Part shown: piece after piece, positions 1-7,808 of the stretch | Layout: every line of letters begins with the position of its first letter | How positions within the stretch are numbered: the stretch's first letter is position 1 | Assembly: GCA_023410475.1 (NCBI GenBank) | Contig: JAEYPS010000025.1 | Coordinates: 1-64,000, forward strand | Source: Bacillota bacterium | GTDB lineage: Bacteria > Bacillota > Clostridia > Christensenellales > SZUA-584 | Direction: 5' to 3' | DNA: 64,000 nucleotides | The notes under the pieces: model-generated | Told to the model about the DNA's origin: nothing | What the model saw: only the letters and a program-made list of their open reading frames with translations | Database searches by the model: none | Position numbers and translations under genes: made by a program

Positions 1-78
1 TGGGCGGGCAGTTCTTATCTCAGTTTCTGTTTCTCATTCGTGGTTTTATTCAAGTGCAAGCCTGTTCTTACTAAAATT

Positions 79-110
79 AACACCCCGTCTTCTCCTGAAA
101 ACGGGGTGTT
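79..110 (-). terminator. Rho-independent terminator of the sugar-binding lipoprotein gene
   Basis: A perfect 10-bp inverted repeat (AACACCCCGT at 79-88, ACGGGGTGTT at 101-110) with a 12-nt loop. Read on the minus strand it is followed by AATTTT. It lies about 50 bases past the stop of the binding-protein gene. A second short hairpin (CCGGCT/AGCCGG, 126-141) sits between the two. Nothing coding is recognisable in bases 1-78. Confidence 0.6.
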
Positions 111-159
111 TGTCATTAACCTGAACCGGCTGATAAGCCGGCTATTTATATTGATAATT

Positions 160-1161
160 TTATCCCGCTTGAGCGTGGCGCTCGTTTTCGGAGTAATATG
201 TCGAAGCGTCCGCCTGTTTTACGACCACTACAGGCACCTCGACGTACTGCGGAGGCGCGTAAGAACCCGATTTAACAAACTTGTCCGCGTGAGATGCCGC
301 TTCTCGTGCCAGAACGCGAGGGCCAAAGAATATAGAAGCGTATGCCTTTCCCGAGGACACCGCGTTTATTATGTCCATATCTCCGCCAAAGACGACGACC
401 TTGACGTCCTTTCCGGATTCTTCAATCGCGCGCATTGCTCCCCTGCCCAGTGCGGCGCTTTGCGCGAATATGAAACTGACGTCTTTCCTCGAAAGCTCGT
501 CTTTAGTCGTGCTGTATGCCAGCTCTTCGTCGCTGCCGCAATACGGCTCGGAAACTATAGATATGTTCTTGTTCTTGGCGATCCCGGCGCCGAAACCGTC
601 GGTCATCATCTGCATCGTGAAGCTGTCATAATCTGTTTTCAGCAGCATGCATCTTCCTCCGGGTGATCCCAGAAGTCCTGCGGCGGCCTGCCCGGCTTTT
701 TTGCCTATCTCTTTATAGTCCGGGGAAATAAGCATGCTCACGGTTCCGTTTACGGGGTCAAGCGCGTTTATGACTCGTACATCGTATGTTTCGCACTCCG
801 ACAACATCGAATCGAGAGAGTCCGCGTCAAGCGGAACAACTACCACTACGGAAGCCCCTGCCAAAAGCATAGAGCTTATATCACTTTTCTGCTGTTCGGC
901 GCTGGAGGCTATCGATACCTGCGGTACGATATTTAGAGAAGCGCATTCGCTTTTGATGTCTGCAGCCAGCTGATCGCTAAAATGCCCTTCGCCGGCAAGG
1001 CTGAACCCGACGTCAATGCTCGGCGATTCGGTTTCGGTGACTGTGTCATCCGGCTCCGAATCAAGCTGAGAGCCGGCAGGCGCCTGCGCGGGAACGTTTC
1101 CGCACGCCGCCAGCGTCAGCGCTGTTATCAAAATCATCGCAAATATAACGAGCTTCTTCAT
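160..1161 (-). CDS. Sugar-type ABC transporter substrate-binding lipoprotein (periplasmic binding protein family)
   Basis: A 333-residue exported binding protein. The N-terminus KKLVIFAMILITALTLAACG is a lipoprotein signal with an LAAC lipobox, so the mature protein should be lipid-anchored outside the membrane. The body fits the ribose/galactose-type fold (Peripla_BP_4): an IDVGFSLAGEG first strand, a VVVVVPLDADSL segment and a VVVFGGDMDI strand. The start is taken at 1161, where an AGGAGG ribosome site lies 4 bases upstream; a further ATG five codons earlier has none. No permease or ATPase gene is adjacent, so the ligand and partner transporter are unknown. It could instead be a sensory binding protein. 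Confidence 0.8.
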   Translation of the reverse strand: MKKLVIFAMILITALTLAACGNVPAQAPAGSQLDSEPDDTVTETESPSIDVGFSLAGEGHFSDQLAADIKSECASLNIVPQVSIASSAEQQKSDISSMLLAGASVVVVVPLDADSLDSMLSECETYDVRVINALDPVNGTVSMLISPDYKEIGKKAGQAAAGLLGSPGGRCMLLKTDYDSFTMQMMTDGFGAGIAKNKNISIVSEPYCGSDEELAYSTTKDELSRKDVSFIFAQSAALGRGAMRAIEESGKDVKVVVFGGDMDIINAVSSGKAYASIFFGPRVLAREAASHADKFVKSGSYAPPQYVEVPVVVVKQADASTYYSENERHAQAG

Positions 1162-1303
1162 AATTCCTCCTTGCACCCTGTTGTGTATTATAACACGATT
1201 ACAAGCACAAGAAAAGCAAATCTGAAGACATGCTTTTTGCCAAAATTAATAAACAACAAGCAGATTAAAATATGGGTATAGACTGATACTTTTTTCTGCT
1301 CTG

Positions 1304-1474
1304 TTATCTGCCTTTACGCTTCTGTTTCTTTTTTTGGACACGCATTGCGTATTTATAATCGGATGCCAGTTCTTTTTTTATCGCCATTGCAGACTTAAGA
1401 TTTAACTTGCTCTCTTCGCGCTGAAGCTTAAGCGCAACCTGCGCTTTCGTTGAAGCACAGGCATTCCTGCTCAT
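1304..1474 (-). CDS. Candidate small basic protein, 56 residues
   Basis: This reading frame in the otherwise empty stretch 1162-1625 encodes 56 residues. It starts MSRNACASTK and ends in the very basic tail VQKKKQKRKGR. Composition (Lys/Arg/Gln/Ala, an amphipathic-looking middle) is protein-like rather than random, and the next upstream in-frame stop is only eight codons away. The ribosome site is poor: an AGAGG lies about 12 bases before the ATG. I do not recognise a family. A nucleic-acid-binding role would be a guess from charge only. Confidence 0.35.
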   Translation of the reverse strand: MSRNACASTKAQVALKLQREESKLNLKSAMAIKKELASDYKYAMRVQKKKQKRKGR

Positions 1475-1564
1475 TTTGGCGGATTGCCTCTGCTTTCATT
1501 TGGGATTCTTTATGAAATCTTATTATATATATCCTCATTCTTGGCATTTCTTTCATGTTCGTTA

Positions 1565-1593
1565 TTTACTTATTTAAATTACCACATTATAAT
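1565..1593 (+). promoter_or_regulatory. Possible sigma-A promoter for the M28 peptidase gene
   Basis: TTTACT and TATAAT boxes are separated by 17 bases, about 32 bases upstream of the ATG at 1626. The -10 box is perfect and the -35 box is weak (4 of 6 matches). Confidence 0.45.
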
Positions 1594-1625
1594 AACACAT
1601 ATTACTAATATTACAGGAAATTGAA

Positions 1626-2846
1626 ATGAGTGAAATACGAGCCGATAGGGTTACGGTGGATACAATATTAAGCTTAACCAATTCAGTTCTTGGCAAGTGC
1701 AAAAAACGCGCTCCGGGCTCTCAAGGCAGCCTTAACGCCGCAGACAATTTGTATGAGGCCATGAGCGGGTTTTGCAGTAATGCTAAAAAAGAAACATTTG
1801 ATATGCACCCCGGATCGCTGTTCGCTATAGGAAGGGTGGTCGGCGCCGTTTATGTGCTGTCAGTTGCCCTTCTTGTGTTAGGAAATGCATTCAGTTACGC
1901 CGCAGCAGTGCTATGCATCGTTTCATTAGCATATGCTGTAACTCATTATTTTTTATACGGAAGAGTATTCGACGTTTTTTTCAAAAAGAAAACCGGCTGC
2001 AACGTATTCGGTGTCCTTGAGCCTTTGGACACAGTAAAACGACAAGTTATAATTTCAGGCCACCATGACGGCGCCTATACGTTCAGCTTCTTTTCAAGGT
2101 TTGAGAAGATTGCGGGGATTAGGCTTCTGCTCGGCGTGATCTTTTTTACGTTCATAACGATAGTAAGCATGGTATTTTCGATTATTACCGCAGTCGGCCA
2201 AGATGTAAGGCTTGAAAGTACGCTGCTTATAATATCGCTCGTGGGGCTGCTTTTTGCCGCGCCGCTTTTCTTTTTCATCTCCAGAAAAGTTTCGCCCGGC
2301 GCCGGCGACAATTTGAACGGTTCGTCGATTGCGATACACGTGGTAAAACACTTCGCAAAAACTCGCAGACTTAAACATACCCGGCTTATTGCCCTGAGCA
2401 CCGACGGTGAAGAGGCGGGGCAGCGCGGAGCGGCAAATTATGCAAAGCGCCACAGACATGAATGGGTAAATATACCTACTTATGTGATAAACATAGACAG
2501 TGTGTATAAGAAGGATGAGCTTGCCGTAATGCTGCGTGACAGGCACGGGATAGTCCCGCTTTCACGGGAGCTCGCCGGCATATGCCTGGAAACCGCCTCA
2601 GAGCTTGGGTATAACGCAAAAAAGCTAACTTTACCTTTCGGGTCGGGCACGGACGCCGCGGCGTTTGCCAAAGCAAAAGCTAAGGCTGTAACCGTTATAG
2701 CGATGTCAACGTCGCTATTAGACGAAGGCCATGTATACCATACGCTTGGCGACACCCTGGAAAGCATAGAGCCTGAAGCCGTCGAAGCGGTATTTAATAT
2801 AGCAGCTAATACGGTGATAAAAATAGATAGTGCAAGAGAAATATAA
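1626..2846 (+). CDS. Membrane-embedded M28-family zinc peptidase-like protein
   Basis: A 406-residue protein with an aminopeptidase Y/M28 fold split by membrane segments. Hydrophobic stretches lie near residues 60-105 and 160-220. Candidate zinc ligands of the family are visible: the His in SGHHDGAY, the Asp in GAGDNLNGS, the Glu pair in STDGEEAG, the Asp in NIDSV and the His in VYHTLGDTLE. The sequence GTDAAAFAKAKAK precedes the last strand. Substrate and the side of the membrane on which the active site lies are not evident. Translation starts at 1626 behind a weak CAGGAA site. It converges on the sirtuin gene with only about 30 bases between them. Confidence 0.75.
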   Translation: MSEIRADRVTVDTILSLTNSVLGKCKKRAPGSQGSLNAADNLYEAMSGFCSNAKKETFDMHPGSLFAIGRVVGAVYVLSVALLVLGNAFSYAAAVLCIVSLAYAVTHYFLYGRVFDVFFKKKTGCNVFGVLEPLDTVKRQVIISGHHDGAYTFSFFSRFEKIAGIRLLLGVIFFTFITIVSMVFSIITAVGQDVRLESTLLIISLVGLLFAAPLFFFISRKVSPGAGDNLNGSSIAIHVVKHFAKTRRLKHTRLIALSTDGEEAGQRGAANYAKRHRHEWVNIPTYVINIDSVYKKDELAVMLRDRHGIVPLSRELAGICLETASELGYNAKKLTLPFGSGTDAAAFAKAKAKAVTVIAMSTSLLDEGHVYHTLGDTLESIEPEAVEAVFNIAANTVIKIDSAREI

Positions 2847-2879
2847 GCTTTTTTTAGTGCGGCACTGATTTTGATACGT

Positions 2880-3596
2880 TCAGGCCATTATCTGCCCAAG
2901 CGTTTCCCCAAGTCCCGCGTTTATAAGCACATCGGCCCTTAAATCATAAGGCGTCGGCGATTTGTTTATCAATATGAGTTTTTTGCCTTTGTAATAGTCT
3001 ACAAGCCCTGCCGCGGGGTATACGGCAAGCGATGTGCCGCCGACTATAAGCACATCGGCATCCGCTATATACTTCGCAGCCGTTTGAAGCACACCGCTAT
3101 CGAGGCCTTCTTCGTACAGCACGACGTCCGGCCGGACCGTGCCGCCGCAGGCGCATTTCGGTACGCCAAAGCTCGTTTGTATAAACTCCACGTCATATTG
3201 CTTTGCGCATTTTTCGCAGTAGTTACGGTATACGGAGCCGTGCAGCTCGAGAACGTTTTTGCTGCCCGCCTTCTGGTGCAGCCCGTCGATGTTCTGTGTA
3301 ATAATGGCTTTGAGCTTACCCGCAAGCTCAAGACTTGCGAGCGCCGCATGAGCCTTTCCCGGCTTTGCTTCAAGGTATAATATCTTGTCTCTGTAAAACT
3401 CATAAAACACTTCGGTGCGGCTTTGAAAAAAGCTGCGGCTCAATATTCTCTCGGGCGGATATTTATATTTTTGGTTATAAAGCCCGTCCGCGCTACGAAA
3501 ATCTGGTATGCCGCTCTCGGTGGAAACGCCCGCGCCGCCGAAAAAAACTATATTGTCGCTGCGCTCTATAATATCGCGCAATTTTTCATTTGCCAC
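2880..3596 (-). CDS. cobB: NAD-dependent protein deacylase, Sir2 family
   Basis: A 238-residue cytoplasmic sirtuin that removes acyl groups from lysine using NAD. The NAD-binding signature GGAGVSTESGIPDFRS starts near residue 20, TQNIDGLHQKAG follows, and the catalytic His is in LELHGS. A structural zinc site is formed by CEKC and a later CAC pair. NAD-contacting GGTSLAVYPA lies near the end. Length is typical for bacterial class U/III sirtuins. It is a single gene between a converging peptidase gene and a DegV gene on the same strand, which has its own terminator. Confidence 0.93.
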   Translation of the reverse strand: MANEKLRDIIERSDNIVFFGGAGVSTESGIPDFRSADGLYNQKYKYPPERILSRSFFQSRTEVFYEFYRDKILYLEAKPGKAHAALASLELAGKLKAIITQNIDGLHQKAGSKNVLELHGSVYRNYCEKCAKQYDVEFIQTSFGVPKCACGGTVRPDVVLYEEGLDSGVLQTAAKYIADADVLIVGGTSLAVYPAAGLVDYYKGKKLILINKSPTPYDLRADVLINAGLGETLGQIMA

Positions 3597-3683
3597 TTTG
3601 ATCCTCCGGCTTTATTATAGCATACCGAAAAAACGTGCCCGTATCATATTATGACCTGAAACCTCACTTTACATAGGAAATAT

Positions 3684-3720
3684 ACACACCCCAAAAAACC
3701 TCACGACTTTTGGGGACCCA
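3684..3720 (-). repeat. Dispersed CCCCAAAA/TTTTGGGG hairpin, copy 1
   Basis: On the minus strand this reads GGGTCCCCAAAAG, a short variable loop, then GGTTTTTTGGGGTGTG. It closely matches copies at 47954-47985 and 61399-61424. Each copy is an inverted repeat in a non-coding stretch. This one sits just downstream of the DegV terminator and upstream of the sirtuin gene. Confidence 0.6.
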
Positions 3721-3724
3721 ATAT

Positions 3725-3747
3725 AAAAAAGGCCGGGTTGCCCGGCC
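3725..3747 (-). terminator. Rho-independent terminator of the DegV gene
   Basis: Perfect GGCCGGG/CCCGGCC stem (3731-3737 and 3741-3747) with a 3-base loop. On the minus strand it is followed by TTTTTTATAT. It starts about 11 bases after the DegV stop codon. Confidence 0.9.
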
Positions 3748-3757
3748 TCAGGTTCGG

Positions 3758-4633
3758 TTATTGCGGAAGCTCTTTACCCATGAACACTACCGCGAGCGTT
3801 CCCGGGCCCGCGTGGCAGCCTATTACCGGCCCGACGTCCTGTATCACGATATCCTTGAACGCAAAACTTTCCTTTACCATCTCCACTATTTTACCCGCGT
3901 TATGAATATCGTTCGCATGGAGCACGTAAAGCGTCTGCTCCTGCGGTTTTTCCGCGTATTGCTCTATTACGCCAATAAAGTATTTCAATACCTTTTTCGT
4001 GCCCTTGATCTTATCCGCGGGAACAATTTTACCTTCTTTGTTTATTATAAGTATGGGCTTTACATCGAGTATGGTCCCAAGAGCGGCCGCCGTGCTCGAG
4101 AGCCTTCCGCCTTTTTTAAGATAGTTTAAGTCGTCTACCGAAAACCACGCGTGCGCGTTGTTCCTGTTGCTCAAGACCCATTCCTTAACCTCGTCAAGAG
4201 ATTTGCCTTCGTCTTTGAGCTTTTGCGCTCCTATGACGAGCAGCCCTGCCCCCATGGATATCTTAAGCGTGTCGACTACCTCGACCCTTGAACCCGGGTA
4301 CTCCTCAAGCACCATATCGCGCGCCATCAGCGCAAGGTCGTGGTGCCCGGAAAGCTTGGACGAAAACGAGAGATAAAGCACGTCCTTGCCCTCTTTAACT
4401 ATCTCACCGAAAAATTCCGCGATATCCGCGGGCGGTCGCGTAGAGGTTATTGCGTCGTCGCCTTTCTTAAGTCCTTCATAAAAGCCTACGTAATCCGTAT
4501 TTCTTCCGAGGTCGAAAAGCTTCTCCTCTGAGTTGACGGTATAAGGCATCAAAAAAACGGGTATGTTGTGCTTATCCGCAAACGCATAGGGTATCTCTGT
4601 GTCCGAATCTGTCGCCAAAACAAAATCGCGCAT
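3758..4633 (-). CDS. DegV family fatty-acid-binding protein
   Basis: A 291-residue DegV protein. Family members bind a long-chain fatty acid and present it to fatty acid kinase FakA. Visible family features are the N-terminal VLATDSDTEIP strand, the TSRPP loop near residue 63, the LSFSSKLSGHH segment, VVDTLKISMGAGLL and the C-terminal VIGCHAGPGTLAVVF. Length is normal. No fakA gene is in the window, so its partner must be elsewhere. The upstream M20 gene is on the same strand and the gap is about 70 bases, so the gene may be expressed alone. Confidence 0.92.
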   Translation of the reverse strand: MRDFVLATDSDTEIPYAFADKHNIPVFLMPYTVNSEEKLFDLGRNTDYVGFYEGLKKGDDAITSTRPPADIAEFFGEIVKEGKDVLYLSFSSKLSGHHDLALMARDMVLEEYPGSRVEVVDTLKISMGAGLLVIGAQKLKDEGKSLDEVKEWVLSNRNNAHAWFSVDDLNYLKKGGRLSSTAAALGTILDVKPILIINKEGKIVPADKIKGTKKVLKYFIGVIEQYAEKPQEQTLYVLHANDIHNAGKIVEMVKESFAFKDIVIQDVGPVIGCHAGPGTLAVVFMGKELPQ

Positions 4634-4705
4634 GGTATACCTCCTACTATAAATTTATATATGATACCGCAAAGCATAAAGCTTCGTATATATATCTTTA
4701 TACTA

Positions 4706-6154
4706 TCATCCGGCCGCCTTTTTTACAAGGCGGATAAAAAACTCCACGCCTTCGCACAGCGACTCTATTTTTAGCCTCTCTCCCGCAGCGTGTATCGTGC
4801 TGTAATCCTCTGCGAGCGAGCGGAACGGCTCGAGCTGGTAGATGCCGTCCGAGATGCCCGCGAACCATCTTGAATCCGTGGCGGCCACCATCAGATACGG
4901 CGTTATCACATACTCGCCGAACATCTCATTCAGCGTCTGCTCTATCATACGGTACGCGCCGCTGTCCGCAGACGACATTCTCGAAGGATTGTGAGCTACG
5001 AGCGCCTCTACTCCAATGTCTTTGCCCACAACTCTTTTGATGTGCCTTATAAGCTTTTCCACATTGTCGTCTGGCGATATGCGAAAGTTTACTACAGCCT
5101 CCGCCTTCTCGGCCAATACGTTGGGCGCGCCCGAGCCTTTAAGCATCGTGGGCGCTGTCGTCGTTCTCACCATCGCCGCGCCGGTTGGCTTTGAAACGAG
5201 CCCTTTAATCAACAGAGGCTTCGTGATAAACAGGTTTGCCGTTATAACGTTTAGAGGGAACTTCATATACCCGCCGACACGCTCCATCATAAGGCGTAAT
5301 ACTTCGTTCAGCGTCGGCTTCATCTGGCGCTTCTCGAGCGCGGCTATCGCCCTGGCGAGATCCCCCACCGCCGTACGCTTCGGCGGCCTTGAGGCATGCC
5401 CTCCGTTCGACTCGGCGGTTAGCCTGATGTCGGCATAGCCCTTTTCGCATATGCCTATCGTCGCTACCAAAGCGCGAATGCCCATCTCTGCTCCGTTCAT
5501 CATCACTCCGCCCTCGTCTATCACGAACTCAAAGTGAACGCCCTTTTCCCCGAGACGCTTCGCTATGTTCTGAGCTCCCAAAAGCCCCATCCTCTCCTCG
5601 TCGAAGCCGAAAGCGAGATATATGTCGCGGTCAGGGGTAAAACCATGTTCCAGCAGATGCTCGACACTCTCCATTATGGCCGCGAGCTGGCCCTTCATGT
5701 CGATAGCCCCCCTGCCCCAGACATAACCGTCCGCGATGTCTCCCGAAAAAGCGCCGTGCTCCCATTTATCCTCCGTCCTCTCGTCGACAGGCACGACGTC
5801 CATATGCGCCATAAGAAGAAACGGCTTTTTGCCTGAGCCCTCTGCTTTCCACCTGTAGATAAGCCCGTATTCGTTGACTACTTCTTTTTCGAGTGTTTTA
5901 TGGATAAGAGGATACGTCTTCTCAAGATATGCGTGGAAGTTAAGGAACGCGTATTTGTCAATGCCCTCCATGTTATCGGATGTGACCGTGCGTATCTTTA
6001 TCATTCCGGAAAGGTTCTTCGCTATTTTATCGGCGTCGAGCCGCATCCTCTCGGTGTCGGCTGACTGTTCTTTTTTCGGCCTCTTATAAAACGTGTTCAC
6101 CGTCATTATGGCGGCAAGCATCAATATTACGGCCAGCACGGCGTATAGCACCAT
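4706..6154 (-). CDS. M20 family metallopeptidase with N-terminal membrane anchor
   Basis: A 482-residue di-zinc amidohydrolase of the M20/carboxypeptidase S type. Residues 1-21 form a membrane segment followed by the basic stretch YKRPKK, so the enzyme is probably tethered. Motifs include the first zinc His in LLMAHMDVVPV, the bridging Asp in WGRGAIDMKG, the acid pair in FGFDEERMG, the Asp in FVIDEGG and the late His in YSTIHAAGE. The overall layout recalls PM20D1-like N-acyl-amino-acid hydrolases more than DapE. It starts behind AGGAG and is the last gene of a three-gene run with the DUF5058 module, which suggests that its substrate or product is moved by those membrane proteins. Confidence 0.85.
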   Translation of the reverse strand: MVLYAVLAVILMLAAIMTVNTFYKRPKKEQSADTERMRLDADKIAKNLSGMIKIRTVTSDNMEGIDKYAFLNFHAYLEKTYPLIHKTLEKEVVNEYGLIYRWKAEGSGKKPFLLMAHMDVVPVDERTEDKWEHGAFSGDIADGYVWGRGAIDMKGQLAAIMESVEHLLEHGFTPDRDIYLAFGFDEERMGLLGAQNIAKRLGEKGVHFEFVIDEGGVMMNGAEMGIRALVATIGICEKGYADIRLTAESNGGHASRPPKRTAVGDLARAIAALEKRQMKPTLNEVLRLMMERVGGYMKFPLNVITANLFITKPLLIKGLVSKPTGAAMVRTTTAPTMLKGSGAPNVLAEKAEAVVNFRISPDDNVEKLIRHIKRVVGKDIGVEALVAHNPSRMSSADSGAYRMIEQTLNEMFGEYVITPYLMVAATDSRWFAGISDGIYQLEPFRSLAEDYSTIHAAGERLKIESLCEGVEFFIRLVKKAAG

Positions 6155-6166
6155 ATTGTGTGTCTC

Positions 6167-6856
6167 CTAGATCATATTTTTCTTGTACATGTATCTCGCG
6201 AGCACGACCGCGAGCACCGACATCACGGGTATCAGTATGCCGGATATGCCGTAGGTCGACGGCAAAAGCAGGAATATCAGTATCATAAGCAGCAGAGGCG
6301 CCACGGCTATCTTCCAGCTCTTCGATATGAACACAACTCCGAGAGCGCCGAACAGTGCGGGTATTACGTAACCGTCCGCAAGATTGAACACGCTCGACAG
6401 CACCGGGTCTGAGTTTATCCAGTTTGTTATGGGTATCACGAGCAGCAGGCCTATTATGATAATAAGGTCGGTAACTATGGTTGAAACCGCGACCGCTATC
6501 GTCGAGAGCACCTCTCCCTCTTCCGTCGCAGCGGAGACGCCCGCTTTGTTGAGCGCCACTTTTGCCGCCGGCACCTTCATGTTCAAAAGGTTGCCCGTAA
6601 CAAAGGCGAGGTATGTCCCTCCGGAGCCTATCATAGGAGAATAGTTGAACACCTCTATAAGGCCTATTGCCCAGTACATTGGCACAACGGCTATAATGCC
6701 CCGAAACATGGATGTCCATTCGGGAGTGACGCCGTATATCAGACAGAACAGAAGCGGCACGGCGATTATCAGCGCCAGAGCGAATATCGTCCATATACGC
6801 CCGAGTCTGTGGGTCATACTGTTGTAATCGCTTATCAGCATTTCACGCTTTTCCAT
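6167..6856 (-). CDS. Polytopic membrane protein, partner of the DUF5058 protein
   Basis: A 229-residue membrane protein with about six hydrophobic segments, e.g. FALALIIAVPLLFCLIYG and LIIIIGLLLVIPI. A loop between segments carries the charged sequence SAATEEGEVLS. I do not recognise the family with certainty. It starts directly at the stop of the DUF5058 gene (TAAATG) and is followed by the M20 peptidase after 12 bases, so the three are almost surely one transcript. A transport role with the DUF5058 protein is inferred from context only. Confidence 0.6.
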   Translation of the reverse strand: MEKREMLISDYNSMTHRLGRIWTIFALALIIAVPLLFCLIYGVTPEWTSMFRGIIAVVPMYWAIGLIEVFNYSPMIGSGGTYLAFVTGNLLNMKVPAAKVALNKAGVSAATEEGEVLSTIAVAVSTIVTDLIIIIGLLLVIPITNWINSDPVLSSVFNLADGYVIPALFGALGVVFISKSWKIAVAPLLLMILIFLLLPSTYGISGILIPVMSVLAVVLARYMYKKNMI

Positions 6857-7591
6857 TTAATTCACCCCCGAAAACATGCTGTGATAAAGCACCGAGAGCG
6901 CTATTGCCCCTATCATCGATATCGGCAGCGCGAAATTTTCTAGCCATTTTGCCTTTGTGGCTTTTAAAAGAACACCGAACAGTGCCATTATAAGCGCGCC
7001 CGATACCAACGTCAGCAGCTGAGCCTGACCGTTTGTAATGGTTTTCTCCGGCGCGAGCCCTCCGAAGGCAGCGACTCCCTTTGCTATGAACTGCCCTCCC
7101 ATTACGGCTATTATTCCCATGAACAGAGCGTCGATGAGAATGCCCGACCATTTGGGGTCTCTTCTGTTTATTCTATCCACCCTTGACTGATACCATTTAA
7201 GGCCGAATATGTTGAATACAGGCCCGCTTATTATGCCTAATGTCATCACCCACATTATGCTCGCGAACACGGCAAGCGACGTCACGTTGCTTGCGACCGT
7301 GCCCGCCGCGTACAGCTCGTATGTCATAGACCCTATCACCGAAAGGCGTATCCACGAGAACGGTACGCCGATAGTGGCCGCAAGCGTTATCACAGCGATA
7401 ACTATGGGAATCGACGGCACTACCGAGAACGTGGCGCTTGATATGGCCGCGTCCTTCATAGCTTTTGCGGAGACGCCTATGCGTTTGCCGTGCTTAACAG
7501 CCCTTATGAGAAAGTACAGCGACTGAACGAGCACGAAAACAGCGATGACCGCGCCGACAATGTACAAAAAGGCTCCGTTTATAATATCCAC
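6857..7591 (-). CDS. DUF5058 family membrane protein
   Basis: A 244-residue polytopic membrane protein that I recognise as DUF5058: N-terminal AFLYIVGAVIAVFVLVQSLY, then RAVKHGKRIGVSAKAM, then SATFSVVPSIPIVIAVITL. About six to seven hydrophobic segments are seen. It is the first gene of the operon that ends with the M20 peptidase, and its stop codon abuts the next start. The function of the family is not established to my knowledge. A peptide or acyl-amino-acid permease is one possibility. Confidence 0.7.
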   Translation of the reverse strand: MDIINGAFLYIVGAVIAVFVLVQSLYFLIRAVKHGKRIGVSAKAMKDAAISSATFSVVPSIPIVIAVITLAATIGVPFSWIRLSVIGSMTYELYAAGTVASNVTSLAVFASIMWVMTLGIISGPVFNIFGLKWYQSRVDRINRRDPKWSGILIDALFMGIIAVMGGQFIAKGVAAFGGLAPEKTITNGQAQLLTLVSGALIMALFGVLLKATKAKWLENFALPISMIGAIALSVLYHSMFSGVN

Positions 7592-7723
7592 TTTATCACT
7601 CCCTTAAAAAATGGCGATGCTTCAATGAAGGTATAATGATGCTTTATTATATACCAACACTCGCAACGACTGCAATAAATGTAACAATAACGTAACTATT
7701 GCCATAAGATTACCGTTCAACGC

Positions 7724-7751
7724 AAAAAGCGCAGGGCTTTGGCCTTGCGCT
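7724..7751 (-). terminator. Rho-independent terminator of groESL
   Basis: AGCGCAGGG/CCTTGCGCT stem with one mismatch (7728-7736 and 7743-7751), followed on the minus strand by TTTTTGCG. A second perfect 9-bp hairpin (CCCTGAAAA/TTTTCAGGG, 7775-7800) lies between it and the groEL stop and may stabilise the mRNA end. Confidence 0.65.
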
Positions 7752-7808
7752 CTTCGCTGAAAATCTATATGAAGCCCTGAAAAACTGCTGCTTTTCAGGG
7801 TCGCCGGC

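Noticed and set aside
40..666. 208-residue plus-strand frame at the left end
   Set aside because: It is antisense to the binding-protein gene and crosses its terminator; the translation has no protein-like features.
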